A DNA stretch of 64,000 nt, taken from contig PUFA01000116.1 in the NCBI GenBank assembly GCA_003508835.1, forward strand, positions 2,108,001 to 2,172,000, given 5' to 3'. Positions 22,659-33,185 of the stretch are shown here, one piece after another (positions within the stretch are counted from its first letter, which is position 1; every line of letters begins with the position of its first letter). The stretch is from Eonycteris spelaea. Its lineage: Eukaryota > Chordata > Mammalia > Chiroptera > Pteropodidae. The position numbers and the translations under genes were made by a program. The notes under the pieces were generated by a model. That model made no database searches. It saw nothing but the letters and a program-made list of their open reading frames with translations, and had not been told where the DNA came from.

Positions 22659-25384
22659 GTAACGCGCCGCTGTCGGGGCGGCCGGCGGGGTTGTGGAGCC
22701 GGACGCCGGGCGGCGGCGGCGGCGCCGGGACCTCCCCGCCGCCGCTTCACCCGTCCGGGTATCGCCCTCGGCTGGCTCTCCCGGGGCGCCGCTTTTGCGG
22801 GCGGGGTGAGGGGACACCCCTCGGAAGGGGGCCGTGGACCCGAGCTGGCCCGTGCCACTCCGCGGGCGGGCAGTGCCGGACCCCGGGGACCCGAGGCGGC
22901 GGCAGGGGCGGGCGCTCGCGGGGGTTGCGCCGAGGGGTCCTCTCCCGCGCCCGCCCCTCAGGAGGCGCCGGGCCGGGCCGGGGGCGCCCCGGTGCCCGGA
23001 GCGGGCTGGCCGCCCGAGCCCAAGTCTCCTTTGTGTGGAGCGCCGGGTGGGACGGGACGCACACAACTTGGTGGGACCTCGCCGGCGAGTGCACACTCAG
23101 ACAAAGGACGGACTGTGTCTCGGGGGAGCCGGCGCGAGGAAGGGGCAGTGACACCGGGGCCTGACAGCAGGCGGGGAGAGGGGCGTGGGGAGTGCGGCGG
23201 CGGCCGGGCGGGCTCGGGCCCGCGCCCCCCTCCCCTCCGCGCTCGCGCGCGGGCCCGGGCGAGGGCAGCGGCGGCCGGGACGGCGTGCGGACGCGCACCC
23301 CGAGTGGCCGCACCTGTGACATTGCCCCGGCGCAGCCCCAAACCCCGTGGTCCGCAGCCGCGCGGACGAAGCCGTCCCGGGCCGCTCTGCCTTCTCGGCT
23401 GTCCGCACGTTAAGTTTGAGGGGAGGGTCGAGCTGTTCTCGCCCGTCTCGGTTTTGTTCGTTGGGAGGGCTTTCCGTCGAGTTCCCGCGTCATTGTGTAC
23501 CCTCTTCCAACCACCGACAAGTCTGTGCCGCAGGGTCACGTTTTGAAAACGGGAGGAATCGAGACGCACGATATTTTGGAAAACTTGGTGAACTCACGGC
23601 TTGTGAGTTCCCACTTTCTAAAGAGAATCGTAATCTTTAAAAAAAAAATTACAAGCTGTTTTGGCCAACTTGATACATCTGAGAATGGCGACAGGTGCTA
23701 ACGAAATCAACTGTCATTTAGTCAGCGACTCTTCCCCAAATCCGTAGGGGTTGAATGAAGATGAGGTGGTAGAAATAGTTGATCAAAATAAAATACTTAT
23801 GAGAAACGTGTATTCGTTGGTATGATTAGCAATTTTTCATTAATTGGTCTTGTTTTTCGTGAACAATAGCCTTGGTGAGTCAGAAAAATGCTGGATGCAG
23901 AGATGTTTGTTGCTTAAGAAATTGAATGTGTGCTGTCCACGTTTAAGCTAAACTTCCTTTGTTTATCACACAGGATCTGTAAAAGTTAAATTGATTTGGA
24001 AATAAAAATCTGTCTTTGGTATTTAAATATACTTTGCTGCAAGGTTTACTTCCCAGGTTTCAAGGTCATGAGTTTAATTTTATGGCTTTTTAATGTTACA
24101 TAAGACAAAATTTAAAAAATCCTTGAAAAACAGTAATGCTGATACAGTTGAATGTAACCTATACTTCTAAGGGTTTTGAAGTTTATTTTCTAATTACTCT
24201 TCATTCATGAGTCTTAGCAACTATTTTATATGTAGGAATAAAATGTAGAACAAGTGTATAATCCTCACTAGTTTATTGATAATTTTGTTTGCAAGAAAAT
24301 GAAAGTATTTCAGGTATATTTTCTTTTCCTAGTCTCTGAAGTTAGTCCCAGATAAAAGGAATCCTTTTCTCTCTTTTTGGAAGTATATTAGGGAATGTAA
24401 TGTTTAAAGTCCCAGAAATGCTTAGGAAAACTGGATCGTAAATTCTAATTTGTATAGAAAGTGAATATATTAAAAAAAAAAAAAAGAAATTAGAACCACA
24501 TAGGCACTTTTCTGATTTACATTGTTTTATCTGATGAAGATTTAATGTCTACGTACTATCTTACAGTTTTGTAAAAATGGAGACAGAAATGTAGTGTAAA
24601 AGTATTGCATATATATTTTGTAGTGTTGGACAGCACTGCACCACTGAACAGACATTCCAGGTGCTGCCCTCAGTGCTGAGATTGTTAAATGTTTACATTT
24701 AGGTTAGTTGCTGATAATTGTATATTGAATAGTCCTGCTGATAATCTTGTCCATTGTCATGAGATGAGCTAGTTATGCAGCTCTGGACTGAAATTTGGAT
24801 CTTTTAGGGTAAGAAGTTCTAATTTTCCCTTTTGTGTATTCTGTATTTGATAATTACGATCTTTGTAATTGCCTCAAGATTTATTTTTGAAGTCTTTATG
24901 GGGAGTTAGTTTAAAAATTTGTAAATTTTTTTCTGGTTGAGTAGAGAATGTATTTTGTCAATTTAACCAGCAGTGATTAGAAAAAACCCCACTTGTTGAT
25001 TTAGTGTAGTTAGTCAAAAGTACGAATGCTTTTTTATGCCAGTTTTGCCTTGCATGCATACGTGTAAATGATTGTCTTGATAACTGAAAAATTTTAGGCA
25101 GATTTCCCCAGGAGTGTGAATTGGTTTCTGTATTGGTCTAAATAAATAGTGATTAAGCAAGTTGATCTGCTTTTTAAAAACAAACAAGGAAAAATGCTCT
25201 AACTAATGCAATCTGGGGTCAATTAGAAATGATTTATGGATTTGCCTTGAAGTCGCTGTCAGTACAAATGATGAAAACATTTTCTATGACTTAAGAAGGA
25301 TTCTTTGTGAGGGTGAAATCGTCAGTTTGGAGAATGTGAGTGGAGAAGAGCAGCTCATTAAATTCAGAGAAAGGTTCACGGTCA
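22659..25384 (+). other. EZH2: EZH2 intron 1, 5' segment: no gene or clear repeat
   Basis: Donor GTAACG at 22659. The CpG island continues to about 23430 and changes to AT-rich DNA. From 23640 to 25384 I see no recognisable repeat, only an A-rich run at 24472-24485. Intron 1 as a whole is 23.2 kb and ends at AG 45853-45854. Confidence 0.7.
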
Positions 25385-25625
25385 GATGATACCTTTCTTT
25401 ACCTTCTAGAGGCCTTCCCTGAATTCCCAGGCATTCCTGTATTCCACAGGGCTTTGTTCATACTTTTATTATAGCATGTATCAAATTGTATTGTAATCAC
25501 TTGTTTATGCAGCCACCTCCTTCACTACACTCTCAAGTGCCTTAAGGCAGGGGCTCTGAGGTATTCTCCTCTATACCTGGTAGTTGCTAGAGAATAGGGG
25601 TTTAATAGTTGAATGAATGAAGGAA
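25385..25625 (+). repeat. L2 LINE 3' end, sense
   Basis: GAGGCCTTCCCTGAATTCCC, then a 'tttatgcagccacctccttc' block, the 'aaggcaggggctctgaggta' block and the terminal GTTGAATGAATGAAGG follow the L2 3' consensus in order. Confidence 0.85.
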
Positions 25626-26384
25626 ATATGAAAAAGTGTAGGGAAATAATTTTACAAAGGAACTCACAAAGCAAACAGCATATATTAACATTTATGTTGT
25701 GAGGAACTTTGGAAGGTGTCTTTTTCTTCCTGAGAGGCAGTGATTACAAAGAAAAATAAGCGTCAGGGTAACAAGTTCGAAGGTTTCTATTGAACATTGG
25801 ATGACGTTTAGGTGCAGCTGTTGATATTCATGTTTGGCCTTTCAGGCAGCTAGAAAGACTTTGACTCTGGATACCTGACATATAGTTTCTACTTAATTTG
25901 ACTTGATGTTGATATTGATGATCCTTGTACAAAAATATAAGGAGGGGAAAGTGTTCGAGAGAGTAGTAAATCTTTTAATTGAAGGATGTCTAGTTCAGTG
26001 GATGAGTTCTTTATTGGAGTAATTCGAGGTAGATTTTGAAGCTAAAACTGAAGGAGGTAGTGCTAGCCAGTATAATTACGGCTCATTTATTGCAAGGATC
26101 TTCATCATTCTTTTAAAATGATAAATGTAGATTAGCTAATTGAGTAATATCTCAAAAGGCATAGTTGATAAGATTCTGAGGTGGTTGCACTGTTTCGTAT
26201 TTTGCCATGGCACCACTACTTGGTGCAAAAATATGTCAAAAACGAAGTGAAAAAAGACATTAATGTTAAAGTGTGTACTATTTTCCAGATGCTTTATTCA
26301 TTTATTTGGTTTGGTTATTTTATTGTAACATTCACTTCTGATGATTTTTAAATTTAATTCTTGTAAAAACTACCCTGCAGATAA
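25626..26384. other. Intron 1 segment without recognised features
   Basis: AT-rich sequence between two LINE fragments. I see no ORF, repeat family or motif worth naming. Confidence 0.6.
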
Positions 26385-26790
26385 ATAAACAAAACATGGT
26401 ATACACATACAATGGAATATAATTCAGCCACTAAAGAATGAAAATCATACATGCTACAACATGGATGAACCTTGAAAACATTATGTTAAATGAAATAAGC
26501 CAGACACAAAAGGGAAAAAAAATTGTTTGATTCCATTTATAGGAGTTACCTAGAATAGGGAAATGTATAGAGGCAGAGAGTAGAATAGATGATGCCAGGG
26601 GCCGAGGGAAGGCGAGAGTGGGAATAGTGTTGAATGGGTATGTAGTTTCAGTTTGGGATGATGAAAAGTTTTGGACAAGGATGCTGATAGTGGAATGATG
26701 TTTTGAATATGCTTAATGCTACTGAATTGTACACTTAAAAATGGTTAAAATGGTAAATCTCGTTATGGAAGTTTTATAGTAAAAACTAAC
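26385..26790 (+). repeat. L1M LINE 3' end, sense
   Basis: Typical order: 'catacaatggaatataattc', 'acatggatgaaccttgaaaa', 'gccagacacaaaag', 'ttgattccatttatagg', 'gatgccaggggccgaggg', 'actgaattgtacacttaaaa'. This is the L1ME-type 3' region in the sense direction. Confidence 0.85.
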
Positions 26791-27114
26791 AACAGCACAC
26801 TCTACAAACCTTTGCAGATAAAGGAAATTGCTGTCTAGAAGGGTTAGGAACTTACCCAGGATTGTACAGCTAGAATTTTTAGTCATCATCCAACTTAAAA
26901 TCTGTTAGACTCTATGTTATCTACTGGTTTCCTGGATAATTAAAGACATATCAGTTCCAAGAAGAGTTTATTTGGACCAATTAGAAAGTTATATGTAGAA
27001 GTAGGTAATAGTAGTTTTATGGGAGGTACCATCTGATCCCCTGCACAGACTGCGAGATGTCTGTGGGTTTCTTTCTCAGCCAGACCACAGGGGGAGGGCC
27101 GTGCTTTTAGAAGT

Positions 27115-27320
27115 GTGGTCTGTGTGTCATGTTGCTTGAGTTCTAGTTCCTGAGCTGCCACTTTGTGTCCTGGGCGAGTTTGTCCTTGATGTCTGTTTCT
27201 CTGTAAATCGATCATGACAACAGTGTTCATTCCATAGGTTGTTGAGAGGATTAAATTCATACATATGAACACTTGAGCAGGACACCTGGCACAAAGTGTT
27301 TGATAAGCGATTTGTAGTTA
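27115..27320 (+). repeat. MIR SINE, sense
   Basis: The order 'gagctgccactttgtgtcct', 'gtttctctgtaaatc', 'ggttgttgagaggattaaat', 'cacctggcacaaagtg' is the MIR body in the sense direction. Confidence 0.8.
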
Positions 27321-27689
27321 TTGTGCCAATATTGTTTTTAAGAGTTAATGTACTATCTCATTGATGGAACTAAACACTTCTCAAGTTTAAATATTTGCTT
27401 ATGGTCCGTAAGTAAAGAAAGTGGTGCTACACATGGCTTATTAGTTTATTTAGAAATGTCTATTAAATACAAGTAATATATGTTCAGCTTAAAACACCGG
27501 AACTATTTATGAAGTGAAAGCTTTCTCCATACCTGTAATCCCATTACTACCCTTAACAATTGGGCGTATGTTTCCCCTAAACTGCCCAATGTATTTATGT
27601 GAATATGTACTTAACATATACTTTACAAAAATGGGATCAAGTTATTCTAAAACTTTTTTAGGTCAATACAAAGATCAATTTCATTAAAA

Positions 27690-27845
27690 ATAGCTGATAT
27701 TTTGTTAGGACTTGCTATGTGCTTGGCACTGCTCTGAGTGCTTTATTTTATACAGATAACTGCAACAGCAAGCGATGGAGAGATTAGGAGAAACTAGCTA
27801 GTGGGGTAAGGATTTGAATTTGGGCGCTTTGGTTTCAAAGCCCTG
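27690..27845 (-). repeat. MIR SINE, antisense
   Basis: GACTTGCTATGTGCTTGGCA, then CTGCTCTGAGTGCTTTATTT and TAAGGATTTGAATTTGGG, is the reverse complement of MIR. It is flanked downstream by a T-rich run at 27860-27880. Confidence 0.75.
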
Positions 27846-28294
27846 ATCTCTCACCCTGATTTTTTTTTCTTTTTTTTTTTGGTGGAGTGCAGTGGTGGGG
27901 TAAGGCCCAAGAACTGCTAGCGATTTTAGCATTTCTTAAAGAGTTGTAACAACAAATGAAACCCCCCAGAAAGAATATGCAGGGAGACTGGATGTGGCCT
28001 GCCAAGCCTAGAGCAAGCACTCATCGGGTGGCCCGTCACAGAAAAAGTCCACTGCTCCCTGCTCTGAGCTGGCAGGCTGTGTTGTTAAGTAAGTTACGAG
28101 GGATCCCAGTTTATGGCTGTCGCACAGTGAGCCAGCCAGCCTCTGTGATGGACGTTGTGTTCTTTCCTCAAAAGAAGTGAACATCCTTACATATCTGAAC
28201 AGTTGTGTGACAACTTTCTGTAAGAATGGCTGTTTCTAGAGGATATACATTTCAGGTTTTAATAGCTGTCAAATTACTTTCTAGAAAGGTATCC
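27846..28294. other. Intron 1 segment, unassigned
   Basis: T-rich run then sequence with moderate GC (27900-28180). A GTGGAGTGCAGTGGTG string looks superficially like Y RNA or Alu text, but the rest does not match. No gene is supported. Confidence 0.5.
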
Positions 28295-29075
28295 ATTTTT
28301 AAGTTAAAATCAGCTGTATTGAAGTGTAATTTATGTACAATAAAATGCACATATTTGAAGGGTACAGTTTTAAGAGTTTTGACAAATGTATATACCTGTG
28401 TAACCACCATTTCAATCAAGATTTAACATTGTTATCATCCAAGTTCTTTTGTGATCGTTTACAATAATTTCCTCTCAACTACCATCAGATTTTTCCTGTT
28501 TAGGAATTGCATATAAATGGAATTATACAGTAAGTACTCCTTTGTGATTGGCTTCTTTCTTCCCCATGTTTTTGAGGTTTATCTATGTTGTTGTTTGTGT
28601 CAGTAGTTTCTTTCTGAGTTGCCTTCCATTGTGTGAATATACTGGTTTTGATTCTTTTACCTGTTGACGGACACCTGGGTTGTTTCTGTTTTGGGGCTGT
28701 TATTACTAAAGCTGCTATAATCATTTGTGTAAGTTTTGTGGACATAAAAATCTTTTAATTTCTTTTGGGTAAGTAAATACCCTGTAGTTGTACTACTGGG
28801 TCATGTGGTAAATATTGATTTAACTTTATAAGAAACTGCCAAACTTTTTCCAGGTGATTGTGCCATTTTGCGGGAAGAGTTACAGTTTCAGTTGTAGCTG
28901 TAACACGAGTTACAGTTTCTCTACTCTTCACTGGCACTTAGTATTGCCAGTCTTAAATTTTGGCTATCTAATGAGTGTTAAGTATCCCACTGTGGTTTTA
29001 ATTTGTCCCAGGGTGATCAGTGATGTTGAACATCTTTGAAAGTGCTTATTGGTCATTTGTAAACATTTTTTTAAG
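28295..29075 (-). repeat. L1M LINE 3' UTR, antisense
   Basis: AATCAGCTGTATTGAAGTGT, then ACAATAAAATGCACATATTT, a 'ggaattgcatataaatggaa' block, and 'actgggtcatgtgg' in the expected antisense L1 order. It ends in the 'gatgttgaacatctttg' motif. Confidence 0.85.
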
Positions 29076-29339
29076 TCAGTCCTTTTGCCTGTTTTAAAAT
29101 TGAGATATTCCGGGTATCCGTTCTCCGTCGGATAGATGTATTACAAAAGTTTCTCCTTAATTTTCTACTTCGATTTTGTGTATTTTTGACAATATACAGA
29201 TCAAGTTACATAATGTTAATAGTGGAAGCATAATTGTTTAAATTCAGGTAAATTATATGAAAGCAAATTTATTCTTAATCCAAAAGTCATTTAGTTCATA
29301 GTATAACAAAATGTTATGTATTTGCAGAAACATGGAAAT

Positions 29340-30180
29340 GAAAATGATATATATGTATTTTTCAATTACAGTTGATATTCAATATTATGTGAGTTTCAGC
29401 TGTACAGCATGGTGGTGTAATTTAAGAGGTGATCCCCTGATTAGTACCCACCTGGCACCATATGTAGTTATTACAATATTATCGACTGTGTTCCCTATGC
29501 TGTACTCTACATCCCTGTGACTATTTTGTAACTACCAATTTGTACTTCTTACTCTCTTCCTCTTTTTCACCCAGTTCCCAACCCCCCTCTGGCAATCATC
29601 AATTCTCTGTCAATGAGTCTGTGTTTTCTTTTCCTTTTTTTAAAAATTTTGATTAGAGTCCACATATATGCGAGAGGCGGTATTCGTCTGACTGACTTCA
29701 CTTAGCATAGTGCTCTCTGCGTCCGGTCTCTGCGTCCTACCGCATCTCTCTTTATCCAGTCTCCACTCACAGGCCCTGAGGTTGCTCTCACGTCTGGGCT
29801 ATTGTAAATAGTGCTACGGTGAACAAAGGGTGCATAAATCTTTTCGAATTAGTGTTTGCGATTTCTTCTGATAAATACCTAGAGTGGGATTGCTGGGTCA
29901 CAAGGTAGTTCTAGTTTTAATTTTTTGAGGAACCTCCAACTTGTTTTCAGTCGTGGCTGCACCAGTTTGCAGTCCCGGCCAGCAGTGCACTGGAGTTCCC
30001 TTTTTTCCACATCCGCCAACACTTGTTTTTTGATTTATTGATGATAGCCATTCTGACAGGAGTAAGGTGATGTCTCACTGGTTTTAATTTGCATTTCCTT
30101 GATAATTAGTGATGTCGAACATCTTTTCAGGTCTGTTGGCCGTCTGTATGTCCTCTTTGGAAAAATGTCTGAAATGATAT
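29340..30180 (-). repeat. L1 LINE 3' UTR, antisense (laurasiatherian-type)
   Basis: It begins TTTTTCAATTACAGTTGATA and GAGTTTCAGCTGTACAGCAT, then runs 'tccctatgctgtactctac', 'caacccccctctggcaatc', 'gtgagtctgtg'-type text, 'gggctattgtaaatagtgc' and 'gggattgctgggtcacaagg'. It is the most complete copy in the window of the L1 group also seen at 5445 and 20890. Confidence 0.85.
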
Positions 30181-30959
30181 TTGTATAGTTAGTATTAGGT
30201 GTTCGGCATGGGGAAGTTTTAAATTAACTAGTTTTGAAAGTAATATTTAGTAATTCTTTAAATTTTTGATTTTGGGTAATTCAGACCTTTCCATGAAAAG
30301 GATAAATGAGAATGTTAAAAGTAAAATAAAAGTAACTTTGATTTGAGAATCTGCTATGATGAGGTTGCCAAACTTGGTCTATCTATTTTGACATTTAAGT
30401 AAATTTTGCATTATATACAACAGATGGCTTTTCATAGTATATACTTGTTTTCTCCATACTAATTTATTTCTACAGAGTATCAGTTCTTTTACTCAACACC
30501 TAATTTTACTCCCACAATAATTTTTAATTTTTCTTCATTGTACAAGTAACACACCCCCTCCTTCTTCCCTGTTGATAAAGGGAGAAGAAGTGCAAGCTTT
30601 AGGCACCTGTTAGGGTGGCGTGCACCTTCCAGGTGACAGGCCATGTCATTGCCCCGCTCAGCCTTCCCGTGGCTGCTGAGTCAGGCGAGAAACTCCTGAA
30701 GCTGGCATTTCAGGCAGGCTACAGAACAGCCCAGACGCTCTTAACCAGTCGTATTCTGATAGTTGAACTTGACTGATCTTTTTACTAGTCTCTAAAGGTT
30801 TCACATGGTGCATCTGTGCTCTGTCCTCTTTCTAGACTATCTTTCCTACTGTTTTAGCTTTTCAAGATGCTGTTTATCACGTTTGGCTCAAAACATGCCC
30901 TTCTCAACCCCCAACCAAATCAGACAGCTTACCGCTGCTTTGAAAGAAATACCATAACA
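30181..30959. other. Intron 1 segment without recognised genes
   Basis: AT-rich DNA followed by a more GC-balanced stretch at 30570-30750 that may be a decayed LINE. No feature is supported strongly enough to name. Confidence 0.5.
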
Positions 30960-31184
30960 CAGGGGTCCCCAGCCTCTGGGCTGCCGACCATACATACAGT
31001 CAGTGGCCTGTTAGGAACTGGGCTGCGCGCAGGAGTTGAGTGGCGGGTGAAGGAGGGAAGAAGCTTCATGTGTATCTGCAGCTGCTCCCCAGCACCAGCA
31101 TCACTGCCTCAGCCCCTCAGATCATCAGGCATTAGATTCTCATAAGAGCACCGGTCCCGGTGCCAAAAAGGTTGGGGACCACTA
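30960..31184. mobile_element. MER1-type non-autonomous hAT-Charlie transposon
   Basis: The left end CAGGGGTCCCCAGCCTCTGG and the right end 'ccaaaaaggttggggaccact' are the terminal inverted repeats of MER1. The body keeps 'cagtggcctgttaggaactg' and 'ggcattagattctcataaga'. It is about 225 bp, so internally deleted relative to the roughly 330-bp MER1B consensus. I could not confirm an 8-bp target duplication. Confidence 0.85.
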
Positions 31185-32514
31185 CTGTAGCCTATAGTGC
31201 AGTGTCACTATTCTGTTTGTAGTTCCATGAGTACTGCCATGTGCCTACAAATGATAGAACCAACTAAAATTTATTGAGAACCTGCCCTGTGCCTAAAAAC
31301 ATGTAGTGTCTGTACCCAACATTTTCCTTTTGAAATTTTGTGCAAGTCATGCATTCTTAATTATTTAAAAATACCATATATTATTTGCTAAATGAGAAAA
31401 GTTTTATCCTTTGAATATTATAAAATAGTCTATTAAGAGGTACTTTATAATTTTTTAATAGTATGTATGCTGTTCTACCATTAGGTAGGAAAAAGCTGCT
31501 ATGTAAGTTTGCTTATTTATAAAATTCTGATCCAAAATGTTTCTACATTCAAATTATTTAATAGTGCAAGCAAAATTTGCAAAATTACTTTAAAAAACCC
31601 TAATGGGTACTATTAGATATGTTATCAAGCAAAGTGTTTATGGGGCATAAAAGGTTGAGAAATACCCTTCTTCGGTAAAAATCAATAAGGACTTTTTAAA
31701 TGGCAGAAATGTTGCTTGAACAGACCTGGAGGAAGGAAATGCTGAGCTGTTGTCCCACTGTGCCTGTAAGTAATACTGCTTCTTTGGAGAACATTTGCCT
31801 GAAATACAGAGCTCATGCTATGCTATAAAGATGTTTTTAAAGGGTGACTTTCCACTGGCAGGTGGATATTGTGCCAAGAACAGAGGTTCTAGGCTAGGCT
31901 CTGTCATTAAGCTAGTTGTAGTTCCCAGTCACGTAGATTTGTGAATCTTCTCTTCATTGCAAAACAAAATGAGGTGAACAAATAAGTGAACAGCTTGTGA
32001 TTGTTGAGGGTCTACCATGTGCCTTCAAAGAGGGTATCTCCATTTGTAGGTAAAGAAATAGAGGCCAAGGGAAGGTAACTTGCCTAGGTTCACAAAGCCA
32101 GTAAGACCAAGGTCCCTTAGAGAATAGGCATTTGCTTCTGCTAAGGACCATTTTAACTCAGATACTAGGAGGTGAGGTGCCCAGTTTGTTACCCACTTAG
32201 AACTGTTTCCCTGGAGAGTTTGAGAAATATTGACTTGAGTTCACATTACCATCACAGGTAATTGGGATTCACCTTAGCTGGCATTTAATTGAGTCTTGTT
32301 ACATTATATGCATTTCTTCCAAATTCTTTTTATCAGTTAATCCATAAAACATTTAATGCTGATTATAAGGCTATTTTTTTCTTGTTTGTCTCTGTATTAA
32401 AGGCAGAACAGCACTTGAAAGCTTTTAAGAGTGTGATATGTCTGACTAAACAAGCTTTGTAAACAATCAAATTGGGATATCGGGATTTATAATAAATATG
32501 TATTTGGTCTTCCT
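31185..32514. other. Intron 1 segment with short repeat fragments
   Basis: Contains a short MIR/L2-like head at 31255-31290 (ATTTATTGAGAACCTGCCCT), a possible hAT end near 31640-31670 (AAAAGGTTGAGAAATACCC), and the MIR listed separately. No gene is seen. Confidence 0.5.
31985..32110 (-). repeat. MIR SINE fragment, antisense
   Basis: TAAAGAAATAGAGGCCAAGG, then GAAGGTAACTTGCCTAGGTT and CACAAAGCCAGTAAG, is the reverse complement of the MIR core and is diverged. Confidence 0.7.
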
Positions 32515-33185
32515 GTTTCTGGGACTGAGCTCCTCCTAAAACTCTTGGAATTTCCTAAGTGATAAGAGTAATAAAGGTGTCTTTTGATATTCATAACCCT
32601 TTTAAACCACACCTGAGTTTATGTTAATGGCTGCTGGAACCTGGGGAACCAACCTGTGATCAGAGGGTTGGAACTTGCAGACACCCTCCCCCACCTCTGG
32701 AGATTGAGTTCAGTCACTGGTGGCCAGTGATTTAATCCATTGTGCCTGTGCGATGAAGCCTCTATAGAAACCCAGAAGGACAGGGTCCAGAGAGCCTCCT
32801 GGTGACCACGTGGAAGTCCAGGGAGAGGATGCGGGAGCTCCTCTCCCCTTCCCTGATGCATCTCTTAACTCTGACTGTTCCTGACTTATGTCCTTTTATG
32901 GTTAACCAGTTATTTGGTGAGGAAACTTCCTGAGTTCTGTGAGCTGCTCTAGCAAATTAATTGAACCTCGGTTCCATTGGGGGTCATGGGAGCCTGTCAC
33001 TTATAGCCTGGCTGAAGTGCAGGTGACAACCTGGACTTAAACGATTGGAATCTGTAGTGTGTATGGGGGTGGGGGGCAGTCTCGTGGGACTGAGTCCTTA
33101 ACCTGTGGGATCCAGGTAGATAGTGTCAGAATGGAGTTGACGTGTAGCACACCCAGCTGGTGTCCCAGAATTGTTTGGGGTAGGA
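32515..33185. mobile_element. ERV-type LTR relic
   Basis: The segment contains 'cctgtgcgatgaagcctcta', 'ggtgacaacctggactt', 'gggcagtctcgtgggactga', 'cctgtgggatccaggtagat' and 'tcagaatggagttgacg'. I associate this text with a mammalian endogenous-retrovirus LTR family whose name I cannot give reliably. It is about 670 bp with no internal retroviral genes. The ends are approximate. Confidence 0.55.

Larger units (their letters stand above)
21780..23430. promoter_or_regulatory. EZH2: EZH2 CpG island
   Basis: About 1.65 kb of very high G+C with dense CpG abruptly replaces AT-rich flanks. It covers the proximal promoter, exon 1 and the first roughly 770 bp of intron 1. Such islands mark housekeeping and cell-cycle promoters and are normally unmethylated. 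Several long frames are open on both strands (up to 403 codons on the minus strand), as expected where stop codons are scarce; I do not regard them as genes. An antisense or divergent transcript from this island is possible but not visible in sequence. Confidence 0.92.

Noticed and set aside
21647..22858. 403-codon minus-strand open frame across the EZH2 promoter
   Set aside because: It lies in a CpG island where stop codons are rare. The product is Arg/Pro/Gly-rich low complexity, long frames exist in other phases of the same DNA, and it covers the promoter and exon 1 in antisense.
22512..23546. 344-codon plus-strand open frame through exon 1 and intron 1
   Set aside because: Same GC-driven artefact. 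It reads straight across the exon 1 donor at 22659 and has no domain.
27880..27925. Possible Y RNA or Alu (GTGGAGTGCAGTGGTG)
   Set aside because: Y RNA genes lie near EZH2 in human, so I looked for them, but the conserved stem ends (GGCTGGTCCGA and TTGACTAG) are absent and the similarity stops after about 16 bases.
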